64,000 nt of DNA from Limnoperna fortunei (Eukaryota > Mollusca > Bivalvia > Mytilida > Modiolidae): NCBI GenBank assembly GCA_944474755.1, contig OX104117.1, positions 64,533,522-64,597,521 of the forward strand, given 5' to 3'. A program made the translations under genes and the position numbers. The notes below the pieces were generated by a model, which had not been told where the DNA came from, searched no databases, and saw only the letters and a list, made by a program, of their open reading frames with translations. Shown here in pieces: positions 11,163 through 22,532 of the stretch; the first letter of the stretch is position 1; every line of letters starts with the position of its first letter.

Positions 11163-13435
11163 CACAATTTAAATCCGACGCCGTAGTGACGTTTTTGACA
11201 CACATACTCCTTTGCTAAATTTCCAGCAAAACTTGAAACAAAATGTAATTTTAGAATTAATCACGGGAACAACAATAAATATACGCCTCGGCACATCAGT
11301 AATTTTTAAAGAATTTTATGAATCAAGTTGTTTAGTTGTAAATCGGTAATTGACAAATTCTCAAACAGTGACGACTTAATAATTCATGTCGACCGATAAT
11401 GCTGTAAGCAGCTTGGAGCAGTCAATTTTCAGTGTTGATAAAAACGACCCATCGAGGGAAGTCTTTGCCTTGTCACATTATAGTTCAAGCTTATTATAAA
11501 CTTTCGCGTTATTTAAGGGAAATAATTCTCAGAAGCAGAACGTGTAATTAAGATTTTATACAATAATAACCCCTATTCACAATGGACATGTAGATACTGT
11601 AGGAATCAATTGGTTATCGTACAAATCCAGAGCTTTATTGATATCTAAGGAATATAGCTGCCTATTATAACATAATGTGAGATGAAGATGAAATATGTAA
11701 TTGAATTTATTCCTCTTGTTTTCTTATCCGTCTGTAAATCACTCCAAAGACGACAAGAGGTTCTGTTGGTTTCTGAATGATAGCACGATGCACGTTGTGG
11801 TTCATTTGATTTCAATAAACAACGAGATTCGTGAACTCCGTGACAAAAATAAAATTTTATGCAATTATTCAGGTGCGGTTTTAAGTTGTCCCGTTATTTA
11901 AAACTTGAATCATCATTGGACAAAACGAGAATTTCTTTTCCTATTAGGTAAGCTGAGTTCCCACATGTTTTGCCTCTAACAATTTCGTCGATAGATCACA
12001 CCATGTTAATAGACTGTTAGCTATGTTTATGGAAATAGACTTCCAACTTTGTTTTCCCACATAAGACTGTATCTAATATAGTATTCGTAATAACATTTAT
12101 AGTTAGTTAACGTTGTTTTAGGGGCGCATCGGATGTTATGGTATGACTTGACGCACAAAAACCTAAAATTTGTAAATATACAAAAAAACCAACACGGTCA
12201 CCAAAATTAATTAATCACTCATAGACCAGACAACAAATCACACAAAAACGTCAACAAACGTAAATAATAATAAGTAAAGAAAACAGAGGCCATAACGATT
12301 TGAGGCTCGGAAGATCTTTTGACGGGGTTGAATCAATTACACGGATTACAACCAAAAACATAAATCCCTATTCTTTCAGGTAGTCGATATAATATTTTAC
12401 ACACCAAAATTACAGACATGCACTTAAAGAGTATTATAAAATGTGTCAGAGATATTTACAACGGTTTAATTTAAAAAAATAATAAAAATTTATTGAAAGC
12501 AATTTCGTTAATTAATCATGTAAGTCGCATATTAACTATTCCTTTATTTTCATTTTACAGCAAATTTTTATATAAATGACGGTTTCGTTTAATTTTGTGT
12601 AATAATCTCCTTTTACGGTTTACGACACAGCCTCTAAACTTTTTTTTAACAAATTGTAAACCATTACCCATTTATTAAGGCTCTTCCTTAGCAACCTGTT
12701 TATTTCGTATTTTTTGCGATTTTTACAGAAATTAGCCAAAGCAATACCAGAAACAAACAATACAAATAAAACATTTATTAACTAATAATCTGTAAGACTG
12801 TAAAAACAAAACCAAAACTGAAAAAACTGTAGTGAAACCAACATCGGCCGTATCATATATTGCCAAAGTTACAAAACCCTGACTTTGGAATAAAACGAAT
12901 AAGATTTAATGACTTTATGTTATAAGTAGAGTAATTTCGAAATATCTGTAACTTCCCCTGGACCCTAACTCCGTCCCTGACATACTTATCAGTATTGTCA
13001 TTTTAAGTCAATAGTATAATGATTGGATTGAAAAAGCTAAAAATCACTTTTTCCTATGATTTTTCCAGTGCAGACATTAATAGCAGTCTTGGTATCCGAT
13101 TTATGTTTTCCCCCGAGTCATAATATAGAGCAATATCGGCATAACGTTTATTGCATTATTTTATTTTATGTAATTACTATATCTTAGAAAATCTGATTTT
13201 GTTTTTAGTGTATTTTACACAAAATCTCATAAATAATTAGCATTCCAATCCGCATTAATTTACATCTATATCGATTCGTATATATAAAACTTTGTACGTT
13301 TTTTTTGTATGCTGTATTTGTTCAACATTATTATCAACGTCGTGGTTTATTGTTTAATTTTGCTATTAGTATATATCACGCAAAATCAAAAGTTCTTAAA
13401 CGTTTGTTGTTTGATTTACGCATCCTCCTGTGTTA
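11163..13435. other. AT-rich stretch; would include the promoter of the minus-strand exon if real
   Basis: No recognisable coding exon or repeat. The region just above 11162 would hold the 5' UTR or promoter of the claudin-like exon, but no core element stands out. Confidence 0.45.
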
Positions 13436-13436
13436 G

Positions 13437-13492
13437 GAGTTCTGGTCCACGTGCTGAGTGAGCGGAGTTCTGATCCACGTGCTGAGTGAGCG
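13437..13492. repeat. Tandem duplication of 28 bp
   Basis: Two adjacent units, each starting GAGTTCTG and ending GCTGAGTGAGCG, differ at one base (G/A at unit position 9). Confidence 0.9.
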
Positions 13493-13999
13493 AATGTGGA
13501 CTTAAACATTACTTACTTAGGACGATAGCTTTATGTGGTTTTTGCTGTTATTACGTTTGAAATAATTCATTAAAATAAGTTGAAATAGCTAATCATTCTT
13601 ACCATACTAACTATATAAATGGGTTCAAAGTTCAGAGCCATAAATTGTGTTTGGATTCAAGGGAGGCAGTAAAGGCGGGGGTCTGTGGGGGCACCTAGTC
13701 CCCTTAAGCTGAGCACATTTTTGTGCAAAATCCTATCTGGCAATCCCTGGGGTGCTTTCCTTTGGTTTTTATGATGGTGGTTTAGTGTACAAAAATTTGT
13801 TTACTGAGACACTATTAAAATTTTACTGTCCTGGTTTGATATTATTTTAACGTAGATGCACACAGAAAAGGTCGTATATTTAGTTTTTTTATTTCATTTT
13901 ATTATATTTTGGTCACATTTTGTTTGCCAGTTTGCAATAGGAGGCAGTTGCCTACATGTCTACATATAATTTACGGCCCTGAAGTTTTCAACCTACATT
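13493..13999. other. No recognised gene
   Basis: A short GC-richer patch (about 13660-13750) contains G-runs but no coding signal. Confidence 0.45.
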
Positions 14000-14175
14000 T
14001 CTGCCCAGCGCGTCTCAAGGAAGGGCGATGCCATCCTATTGTTGGACTGTCAGGATATGATACACAAAGACTGACCGCAGGCAACCGTTTGAAGAATGCC
14101 GCGCTCCTTTCACGATAAATACCCTTTTGTAGTTTGTAGACTTTAAAAAGTGTAGGTTACTTGTAGCCGCTACAA
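14000..14175 (+). repeat. Dispersed repeat family R1, copy 3
   Basis: It shares 'CTGCCCAGCGCGTC' with copy 2 and the 'CTCCTTTCACGATAAATACC', 'CTTTTGTAG', 'AAAAAGTGTAGG' and 'GCCGCTACAAAAG' series with copies 1 and 2. The plus frame at 13909-14118 is explained by it. Confidence 0.55.
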
Positions 14176-14336
14176 AAGTCTAAATAACAGACATTTTATC
14201 CATCAATCATCAGCGCATTTGTTGAAATGGTTCATTCGATTATTAGTGTTTGTTTCTGTTTCTTGGTTGAAAAAAATGGTTCATTCGAATATTTATGTTA
14301 CATGTTGCATAATAATTAATCATTTTGCTTTTTTAT

Positions 14337-14337
14337 G

Positions 14338-14368
<31 letters not shown>

Positions 14369-14370
14369 TT
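14337..14370. repeat. TG dinucleotide run followed by poly-T
   Basis: A simple-sequence tract of about eight TG units merges into about 20 T. Confidence 0.95.
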
Positions 14371-15354
14371 GATACTTTCTTAAATTTGTCCTGCTACATA
14401 TATTATGGCGTGCATATTTTATTGGAGTAGCATATTGCTCTTTCAGATCACACTGAGATTTTTGACTACTAAGTATTACATTGTTCCCAATTTTGGCCAT
14501 TAGGTAATAAAAGTTTCCAGCCCAATATAATGTTGTTTAGCAACCGTTCAAGCGCTATATTGATAAAATGTTAGAAATTCCCAATGGAAAATGATGTGAC
14601 CATTGTTTCAGCCCAAATAGTTAATGTCATAAACTGCTTCAATATTTTTATTTTCTTTAAATGCTATCAATCGATTCGTACCATTTGTATGTCAGTGAAA
14701 AAAACATACTTACCGAGATAAAATGCTGAAATCAATGGGTTGGTATATTTCGTCATGTCAGAGATATTTATTTATGTTCTAAGAGATGGAACTTTAATTC
14801 CACACTGGGCTATATAGATTGTAAATTACGTAAACGAATCTTCTTTGGGTTACAAAGTGCTGCTATAAATTCTCCTGCAAAAAAGATCATGGAAAACAAA
14901 TGTTGTGGACGACCGATATTAAAAATATCTTATTGTTAATCTTTATGTTCGATAAAGACGGTACTAGTAAACATTTACAAACGAATTCTTAATGAACTAT
15001 TCCGTGTGGTATAGTAAACCAATTTAAATAAATCAATAAAATCGTTCGGCATATAATATATAGATGTGATTTGATAATCTAGAATAAAATAAATTCAGAC
15101 ACATTTGAGAAATAAAAACAACATAAATTCTCCATTTGCAAAAAAACCATATACTCCTGGTAATCATAACCATGCTTAATATAATTCCAGCAATCATTAT
15201 GAAATCTCGTCGAAAGGAGAAAGGTTGGTCAATATTTTTAAATTTGTATATTGTGACATAAAGAAAAAACAGTTTCACATGACTGTTTACATCATTTTCA
15301 ACACAATTTTATGAACAAATTTTACAAATACGAGTTAAAACAATTTTAACTAGA
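14371..15354. other. AT-rich stretch, nothing recognised
   Basis: The minus frame at 15033-15278 is hydrophobic but shows no family signature. Confidence 0.45.
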
Positions 15355-15575
15355 TATTAGTGAGATGGTATCCTGAGGTCAAAGTTCAATTTGAATGGTC
15401 ATCAAGCTATGGAATGCTAAAAATTATCTATCCACATGCCAAATATCAAAAGCATACCTCAAGAGCGAAAAAGGTAAAAGCCCGGACACGGTTGGGACAG
15501 ACGGATGAACGCACGACGAACAGACTGATCACTATAGTGCGTCTGCCACTCATTGACGGGGCCCTTATTTAATTT
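15355..15575 (-). mobile_element. Fragment of a bivalve non-autonomous element (pearl/HINE style)
   Basis: The reverse complement starts 'AAGGGCCCCGTCAATGAGTG' and carries the 'CGTCGTGCGTTCATCCGTCT' segment. These parallel the 'CGTCCGTC' and 'GTCTGTCC' runs near the starts of the elements in the FIGNL1 introns. Frames at 15360-15572 and 15459-15644 are shadows. Confidence 0.45.
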
Positions 15576-15840
15576 CGCTTGTCGAATCTTTCCTTGTATA
15601 CAAAACGGAACGCTTCGACAACGAACATATAAAAATAGATGCATGTATTACCTAACTAACATTTGTTTTGTAGAAAATTATTACTGTGAATACTGCAACT
15701 CTTTGTACACTAATACAGTATACAGCCCCTTTACCAAGTTATTTGAATACATGTATCTTTTACATTAATATCTGGCAACACAAGTGAAATGTGGTCAGAA
15801 AACACAAACTAACCAATAAGAACAATATTTTTTTTTTAAA

Positions 15841-15984
15841 ACGGCGATCCCACATGTCATTGGAAACGCTCCGAGAACGGCGATCCCACATGTCATTGGA
15901 AACGCTCCGAGAACGGCGATCCCACATGTCATTGGAAACGCTCCGAGAACGGCGATCCCACATGTCATTGGAAACGCTCCGAGT
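15841..15984. repeat. Four near-perfect 36-bp tandem units
   Basis: Units start at 15841, 15877, 15913 and 15949. All are identical (ACGGCGATCCCACATGTCAT then TGGAAACGCTCCGAGA) except the last base of unit 4. Both strands stay open, giving 12-residue peptide repeats (RRSHMSLETLRE on plus, MWDRRSRSVSND on minus). The array sits immediately before a SINE head and after an A/T run. Perfect identity implies recent expansion. I do not call a gene. Confidence 0.95.
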
Positions 15985-16211
15985 GGGCCGAGTGTTTAAA
16001 GTAGTTTGTCATATACTATTGTCACTTTCAGATCAATACGGAGGCTCAAGTTTCGATGCATGCATGCAGGGTGTGCTCGACTCAGTCTCAACAAGAATTG
16101 CCAGTTTTCCCACTGGAAGTTTATATTGGTACTCCGGCTTCCTCCCTAAATAGAAACTGGACGCCACGATATAGCTAAAAGTGGCGTTAAACACCCATAA
16201 AGCAAACAAAC
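15983..16211 (+). mobile_element. tRNA-derived SINE
   Basis: The head is 'GTGGGCCGAGTGTTTAAAGT', with the middle 'GTGTGCTCGACTC', then 'AACTGGACGCCACGATATAG' and the tail 'AAAGTGGCGTTAAACACC' plus 'AAACAAACGAACG'. The first bases of the tRNA head are replaced by the end of the 36-bp array. Confidence 0.7.
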
Positions 16212-17519
16212 GAACGCCAACATATTCATGCAGATCAACAATCACAGTATATGATTTAAAGCGAGTCGAGCAACAATTGAATTTGGGTATAGATATTTTT
16301 TCGGTTTGGGGGGGGGGGGGTATAATGACAGGTTTGTCTTTATATTTTATCATGTGACAGAATATCCGCGAATCTAAATTGATCTAGTTTTATTTAATTA
16401 ATGACTTGAAACAATAACGAATTATAGACTTTTATCTCTGTACTGTTAGTCACGTTCTGATTATTACATTGTTATATGTCCGATATTTCGTCCGGACAAC
16501 ACGCGTCACAAGCCACTAATGTCGTTAAAGTTTCATAATCCCAACCCCCGGGGAATATTTAAATTGATTTGACTGATTTACTTCATATTAAGTTGCCAAT
16601 AATTAGATTTATTTAGCACCAGATATGATATAGTAATTAATGAAATCCTCGTGTGATTTACGACAGGACTGGCCATCAGCCATTTACAATATTTCGGTCA
16701 GTGTCGGTTAATGCTGATTGCTTTTTTTTTCAATAAGCATATCTCATTCATACATGATATATGGTCAAGATATGAACTGGACCAGAATGAAAATAACATG
16801 GAAAATTGATGAGGGTCCTAAGGTCGGCATGACGACTCGATAAATCCTGCTGCCTGACGTTATTGCTATGCTGGATGCTAAATGAGATTTTTTAAAATAC
16901 GAAATTCTTATCGTGCTCTAACCAACCTACTAACGCCATCAAAACAAGACACAATAGCAGTTAGTCGATTTCATCACAAATTATTTTTCACTAACGTAGA
17001 GTTATATTTGTTCTTACAACTTATCTTCTATAGACAATTATAATGAAGCTAAAAACAACTATGTACAATAGAAAGAAGTTTTTAATAAAAGGGAGCCAGA
17101 TGGCTGCTTGAAATACACGGTACATTAATACAAGAAAAAGAATCAGACACACGTAAGTACGACAATGTGGGAAGTGAAATATGGCCAATGAAATACACTT
17201 TTCATTTTTGTTATTTATACACCTGCAAAAATTTATTTTTTTTGTAGATTTTTTGCAATGAACAAACTTGCAGATTAGAGAGAGTAAAGTTTTCGTGAAA
17301 ACAGCTAAAATACAATTATTTAAGTTAAGTGCATATTCATAAAAGACATAAATAATCATTTTAATTACACATAACTGATTCAAACACAGTTTTGTATCAA
17401 AATCTGTCTAGGAAGCAATTAGTCCATATGATTTACATTCTATTGAAAATCAGGGAAACACATGTGAGAGACACACTGTTGTAAGTATCAATTTATGTTA
17501 ATTGTTGCCATTCCTGATA
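16212..17519. other. AT-rich stretch with one G-run
   Basis: A 13-base G run lies at 16308-16320. The 120-codon minus frame at 17021-17383 is open but unrecognised, and low in GC like its surroundings. Confidence 0.4.
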
Positions 17520-17760
17520 TAATGCCAGGTCTACGGCTGATGATTTCTCAGATGTCCGTAATTGGAATAAAGTCCGGACTTCTATCCAAGCCATGACAAT
17601 GTGTTCAGCGAATCGCAAAGCAAATAAACTGTCACAACGCGAGCATGGTGCGGTCTGGCGTTGTCGTCCATGAAGATCGGTCTCGTCCGAAGTACACGAT
17701 TGTCACAATAAGGCACCATACTCGTTCCCGGATTATCGGTCTGGTACCTTTACGCAATCA
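17520..17760 (-). pseudogene. Tc1/mariner transposase fragment
   Basis: The minus strand encodes MDDNARPHHARVVT at about 17636-17674. This is the block around the second catalytic Asp (DNARPHxA) of the Tc1/mariner DDE domain. It is followed by a degenerated 'NTLSWLG' in place of the usual LPWPxxSPDLNPIE, then a stop. No N-terminal helix-turn-helix domain or third catalytic residue remains. It is a dead fragment. Confidence 0.75.
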
Positions 17761-17809
17761 AATTAGAAGAGTTACGCTGTCATATGACACACTGGTTATA
17801 AAATTCAAT

Positions 17810-17853
17810 ACGCATGAAACCCGTTTCGTCTAATCAAGGCTCATTAGTGGCGC
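17810..17853 (-). ncRNA. Decayed hammerhead-ribozyme sequence
   Basis: Reading the minus strand: GCGCCA (stem I), CTAATGA in place of CUGANGA, a weakened stem II (GCC/GAC around TTGATTA), GAAA, then a broken stem III/cleavage region. It aligns by eye with the better copy at 20253-20296. The G-to-A change at the invariant core position and the lost cleavage triplet imply no activity. Confidence 0.55.
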
Positions 17854-17900
17854 TAAAACCCAAAGGATTGTAGACGATGAAGAGCTTTTAACATTTGTTT

Positions 17901-18599
17901 AACTTTTGGTTAAGGTCAACGCCTATAAAATTGGAAAAATATCACATAAAACTGAAATTCTCTATTTTTCACAATTTTTTAGCTAAACAAACCTAAAAAG
18001 GACGTACGTTTTGTCTAGTAATACAGGTTTGGTTATTATTTTGCAAGTCATGCAACAAATGGCGTCAATCGTGAATTTCCCTAATATTTAACAACAAAAA
18101 TATAAGAGGTGTCAAGTCTATCGAAGCATATTTGTTCAATTTTTTCAAAATAATTAGTACTAAGTTGATAAGTCAAAATTATTTTGAGTGCTTTATTACA
18201 TAACATAAATTACGTCACCGAGGAATAATTTAAGACTTCTTGTTTACAAGAATTATAGAAAATGCACACCAATGAGAATATACAGTCGAACTTGAGGGAA
18301 ACATTAGTGTAAACATATATTATTCGTGATACTGAACATAGTTAATACATCGTATTATAATTATACTGCCTTTGAACGAGGGTGTTAGGGTAGATTATCA
18401 CATGAACGAAAAACCCGAAACAAGTGTGATAATCAACCCTATTATTTTTATTATACTGAATGCCTATTTGTTATTTGTTTTTCAAACTAATAATTGCCCA
18501 TTTTCATGTATTTGTTGTCCATTTGACATGATTGCGCGAAAAAATAAGACCTGTAAGTAAATTTCAGCTGATGCGGCGTATCATTTATCATTCGTAATC
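17901..18599. other. AT-rich stretch, nothing recognised
   Basis: The short plus frame at 18372-18560 shows no motif. Confidence 0.45.
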
Positions 18600-18870
18600 T
18601 TCGGTTGGAGCGGGTGATAATTTACCGGTTCAGCAATCTCCGGTCTGAGCGGGTGTTAATTTTTTTTTTATATCACCCGTAGGAACATCTTCGCTAGCCA
18701 AGTGTTGCGATCAGGTCCCCCCTCTCTTGTGAAGATAAGAGTATCGGATCGTAACCCTTGGCTTGCGAAGATGCCTTTGGAAGGAAAGCACGAGAAATTA
18801 ACACCCGTTGCTATAATGGGCGGAGCTAAAATCGGATTCAGTAGAAATTAACACATGGTTACTGTCCAAT
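18600..18870. repeat. Palindromic element with 26-bp arms
   Basis: Arms at 18687-18712 and 18747-18772 are inverted copies with three mismatches (core CTTCGCnAGCCAAGnGTT). They surround a 34-bp loop. Flanking 'AGCGGGTG' with 'ATAATTT' or 'TTAATTT' is repeated on the left. It is probably a small foldback or MITE relic. Confidence 0.6.
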
Positions 18871-18991
18871 AAGAAGACATCATTTTTGCATAAAGTATAA
18901 TAAACAATGTTAGGATCCTGAAACAATGCACAGACTTGTATTAATCGTTTTCTATAGATAATCTATAACATGAAAACATTTATTGGAAGGA

Positions 18992-20117
18992 TTAGCTACA
19001 ATAATGTAGTTCTTTTTTATGGAAGGAGCTACAAAGAGGTCCCATTACTCATAATGGAGCAGCCGGGAGTGATTCACACCCAGGGGTTTTATGCAATAAT
19101 TAAGAAATATCGCTCGGGATAAAATAATACGACATAAATGGTCATCCCGTGGTAAAACAGTGATAAATCACAGCCTCCGTGAATTATTTCTATTCTAATA
19201 AGACAATCATAGTACATTTATAATATTTTCGTACCTATAGAAAACATAATTTCCGCCATAAACTGGCTGTTCCGTCAATGTAACACACAATATATTACAA
19301 CGGATAATTATAGCGCGTGTCGCTATTTATAAGATTTATACGTCATATGCAATAGCTTTCCGGTGGGAGTTACAGTTTTGTAATTGGAACAGCCATTTAA
19401 AACACGCCCTTCTCAGCGCGTGTTGCTCATAGATAAATCATTTTTTTACCACGGTTGCGGTCTCAAAGCCTTTAAAGCACATCATATTAGAATTAGCTAT
19501 TAAACTGTTTCACTGAATGGCTACATACTTTTTAATGTCTTTGAAGTTTAATTGATATTTCTACAACACCCTATTCTTTTAGTTTTACACTTTATTCTTA
19601 ATCATGGCATTATTTGTTGACAAAATTTGAATTCCGTACGTCGATAATTTCAGAATCGATTTGTTAAAACAAGTTCATTCTGAATCATTGTTTCCGGATT
19701 CATTAGGGGCCTCGGTGGCCGAGTGGTTAGGGTAGTTCATCTACTTTTTATCACGTGGTCGGTCAACACTGAAAGTGGCGTTAAACATCAAAACAACAAA
19801 CCGGATTCAGTGCATTAGCTAGGATAAAAATTTTACTGATAAATTTCTACAATTCGACACTCCAAAATTTCAATTTAGTCAACAATGCCATGAATACGAA
19901 AAAGTGGTAAAATGATGTAATTACTCATTGTAGAAATGTCAGCTAAATGGCGAAGAAAGGAAAGAGTATTTATTCAATAAAAACGACAGTTTAATAACGG
20001 AAAATATGTATAAATCGTAAGAGAGTTTTTGCTCCATTACGAGTACTGGGACCTCTACGAGTACTGGGACCTCTTTGTAGCTCCGACCATAAAAAAGGTG
20101 CTACATTACTGTAGCTA
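18992..20117. mobile_element. 1126-bp inverted-repeat DNA element with 8-bp target duplication
   Basis: TGGAAGGA occurs at 18984-18991 and again at 20118-20125. Inside lie inverted ends: left 'TAGCTACAATAATGTAG', right reverse complement 'TAGCTACAGTAATGTAG'. The inverted arms continue with 'GGAGCTACAAAGAGGTCCCA'. The right arm carries an extra 18-bp duplication ('ACGAGTACTGGGACCTCT' twice). There is no transposase, so it is non-autonomous. An 8-bp duplication fits hAT-type or related transposases (inference). Confidence 0.8.
19703..19800 (+). mobile_element. Short SINE with internal deletion, inserted in the 1126-bp element
   Basis: An intact tRNA-like head 'GGCCTCGGTGGCCGAGTGGT' and 'ATCACGTGGTCGGTCAACAC' jump directly to the tail 'GAAAGTGGCGTTAAACATC'. 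It is flanked by CCGGATTCA at 19694-19702 and 19801-19809, a 9-bp target duplication. Confidence 0.8.
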
Positions 20118-20219
20118 TGGAAGGATCATTTCTTATAAAATGGAATATACAAAGACAATAAAACGGTGCAAAAAAATTAACCATTCGAGGGTAGCAAACT
20201 AATTTAGCACATTAAAATG

Positions 20220-20620
20220 TCATCAAAGATACCAAGGTTAATATAATTTACTACGCCAGACGCGCGTTTCGTCTAATCAAGACTCCTCCGTGGCGCTAGA
20301 ACCCAAACAAGATTTAAAATCCAAAATGAATGAGATGTTGTAGAGCCTTTATCACCAAAATTCCAAAACGTACTACCAAATCCGGCTAAGGTTATCTAAC
20401 CTTGAAAATAGAAAAACCTTTGAATTAAAAAATTTTTCTAAAATTTCAGGACAGTAAATTTAGACAATGACTATTTCAATGAAATAATCAATGATATTTC
20501 TGTCAGCACCGAAGTCACTGTTACTACTGAGCTGGTGATACCCTCGGGGACTAACAGTCCACCAGAAGAGGCATCGACCCAGTGGTTTTAAATAAAATTT
20601 CATCAAAGATACCAAGGTTA
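20220..20620 (-). mobile_element. Hammerhead-bearing retroelement relic (retrozyme or Penelope-type repeat)
   Basis: A 21-bp block starting TCATCAAAGATACCAAGG occurs at 20220-20240 and again exactly 380 bp later at 20600-20620, so slightly more than one monomer is present. On the minus strand the order is this block, 'CCACTGGGTCGATGCC', 'CCCCGAGGGTATCACCAG', a spacer, then the hammerhead and the block again. Similar monomers with hammerheads are known from Penelope-like elements and retrozymes of bivalves. No reverse transcriptase is present here. Confidence 0.7.
20253..20296 (-). ncRNA. Type I hammerhead ribozyme, core mutated
   Basis: Minus strand: stem I GCGCCA pairs with TGGCGT with one wobble. 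Box 1 is CGGAGGA where CUGANGA is required, so U4 is G. Stem II is GTC/GAC closed by a 7-nt loop. Box 2 GAAA follows, then a very short palindromic stem III (CGCGCG) and the cleavage triplet GTC. The very short stem III is typical of metazoan retroelement hammerheads, which act best as dimers. The U4 change probably abolishes cleavage. Confidence 0.7.
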
Positions 20621-21168
20621 TATTATAACTAACATTACTGTACGATCTTTTAAATCTAAATGTGATAATTCAAAATTGCCTTCAATGCATCGAAATACAC
20701 GGGCAGAATATCAGATAATACAATTATAGAATAAAGGCACAACCATTTGCAAATATTCAAACATATACAAATACACCACAAACTAATAAAAGGAAATAGT
20801 ACTGTCAAACGCCCACAAATTTAAATTAATTAAAATAAAATTATTAGCAAACCAAACAGAATTCATTAAAAGTGAAAACCTAAAACAAAAGCTAACTTGT
20901 CCGAGAAAATTACATAGATACAGAGGAGAACAGTAGTGTCAGCTTAACATCACTGTATGTTTCATATAAAGTTTTACGAGCTAAACTTCATCATCATTAT
21001 TATCATCTCCAAAAGTGTGAGTGTTGGAGATTTTGCAAGAATAACGTCCTTGACAATGACACAGTTCTGTATAGAGAGGTTTAAAACGTGCACAACCCTT
21101 TAAAAACACAAAGATACATGCCTATGTACCTGTAATTAAAGCAGACTGCATACTCCAGACAGTCATAT
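20621..21168. other. AT-rich stretch, nothing recognised
   Basis: No motif or exon recognised. Confidence 0.45.
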
Positions 21169-22200
21169 ACAGTAAAATATACCTGAATTAAACAATGACA
21201 ACAACATATGCGTTTACCTTCCAAAATATTCCAGCTTTCAGTAATGCTCCATTATATCAACACTAGATTTAACACAATAATGTTATAAGGTGTATGGTGT
21301 CCAAATTCATTTTAGAAATGTTGATTTGTTTCTGGTGACACAAATGCTAGTACCTAGTATGACAACCATGGTCCTGCATCTCATCAGCATGGACTGTATC
21401 AATATTTTCATTGCTCCATATGGACTTCTTTCCACATACCTTGTAACGCTATGCTATAGTTGAACTGATGTTTGAAGTCGCGTTTGGCTCCTGCGCAGTG
21501 TGCAAATTTCGTTCCATAGATGCCTGATTAGACTCAAAGCTGGCGACTTCGTCAGCCAAGGTAACACACTGACATTGCTGTTGGCAAGAAAATATGTGGC
21601 TACACGTGCTGTATACGGCCGAGCATAATTATGCGGATATAGCTCCCTGCGGCGGTTGATAGCATGCAGCAAGTGTGATATCCGAATACCTAACGTTCAG
21701 CCGCAAAACTTCCATTGATCTTAACCAAATTTGTCTTGCAACCATAAGATATTGCCGTCCACATTATGACGCTTCGACCACCTTGTCTGTCCACTGCGCG
21801 TACGCAGGCACGGTTGAACTCCTCACGTTTACGCCAGTTCACACGGATTATTCAATCACCTCTTCTAGAAAGATATTGTGATGCCCAGTCTGGTTAAACC
21901 TCAATCAAAGGAGTGAAAACAAAATCTGGTGAACATTGACTTCACTAGCAACCTCACTTTGTGTCTGACAAGTCTGAAGACGCCTAAAGATGACGTAATG
22001 TGAAACCTGGTCTTAACTTTGCATAGTATCTTTTCACGGTAAGAGTACAAATTACTTGATGCATACATGGGTTTTATATACGATAAATTACGACTGGTTT
22101 GAGCACACTTTGCACGTACGACACATACTCGGTTTGTGTACGGCGTGTTGGCGACTAGCTTAAATCACTGCGTGATGCCGGATACCCGTGTCGGATAACA
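21169..22200 (-). pseudogene. Tc1/mariner element relic A
   Basis: The minus strand encodes pieces of a Tc1-like transposase. REEFNRACVRAVDRQGG then SVIMWTAISYG (around 21780) is the block near the first Asp. YARPYTARVATYFLA (about 21620) is a decayed DNARPHTA block. LPWLTKSPALSLIRHLWNE (about 21550) corresponds to LPWPxxSPDLxPIExxWDE. NIDTVHADEMQD ending in TRY-stop (about 21360) is the C-terminus. Catalytic Asp/Glu positions are lost and frames shift. The left end near 21169 ('TACAGTAAAATATACC') is shared with relic B. The right limit is approximate. The 72-codon frame at 21454-21672 is part of it. Confidence 0.7.
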
Positions 22201-22532
22201 CGTACCACACGTCGTCAGGACACTCTTATTCGGATTTTGCACCTTTGTAACCATCCTAATATGAAGTTTAAAAGCAAGGTTTATTCCAGGATTAAGATCG
22301 TTAAGATCGAGGATTGTACGTAACATATTACGAGAGCAAAATATCAGTGTAAAAAGACCAGCAATGCCCTCAATTTTATAGCCGCGGCAGGACTTGCATG
22401 GAGTATATTTACGATATCGCTTAAAAGTTTGGCAACATGTTATGTTCACTGACGAGTACTCTTTCCACATAGACGACTGCAATCGCATCACCTCGGTTAT
22501 TTCCGCCTAAATTCGTAAAGACTTTAAGTAAT
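22201..22532. other. Flank between Tc1 relic A and the MITE pair
   Basis: The 108-codon minus frame at 22165-22491 shows no family motif. Its upstream edge carries 'CACCTCGGTTATTTCCGCCT', also found before the second MITE copy. Confidence 0.4.

Noticed and set aside
15760..16153. Gene containing the 36-bp repeats
   Set aside because: Both strands are open purely from the perfect repeats; the right part is SINE.
22452..22475. CTGACGAG as a further hammerhead core
   Set aside because: No GAAA box or pairing stems follow at the right distance.
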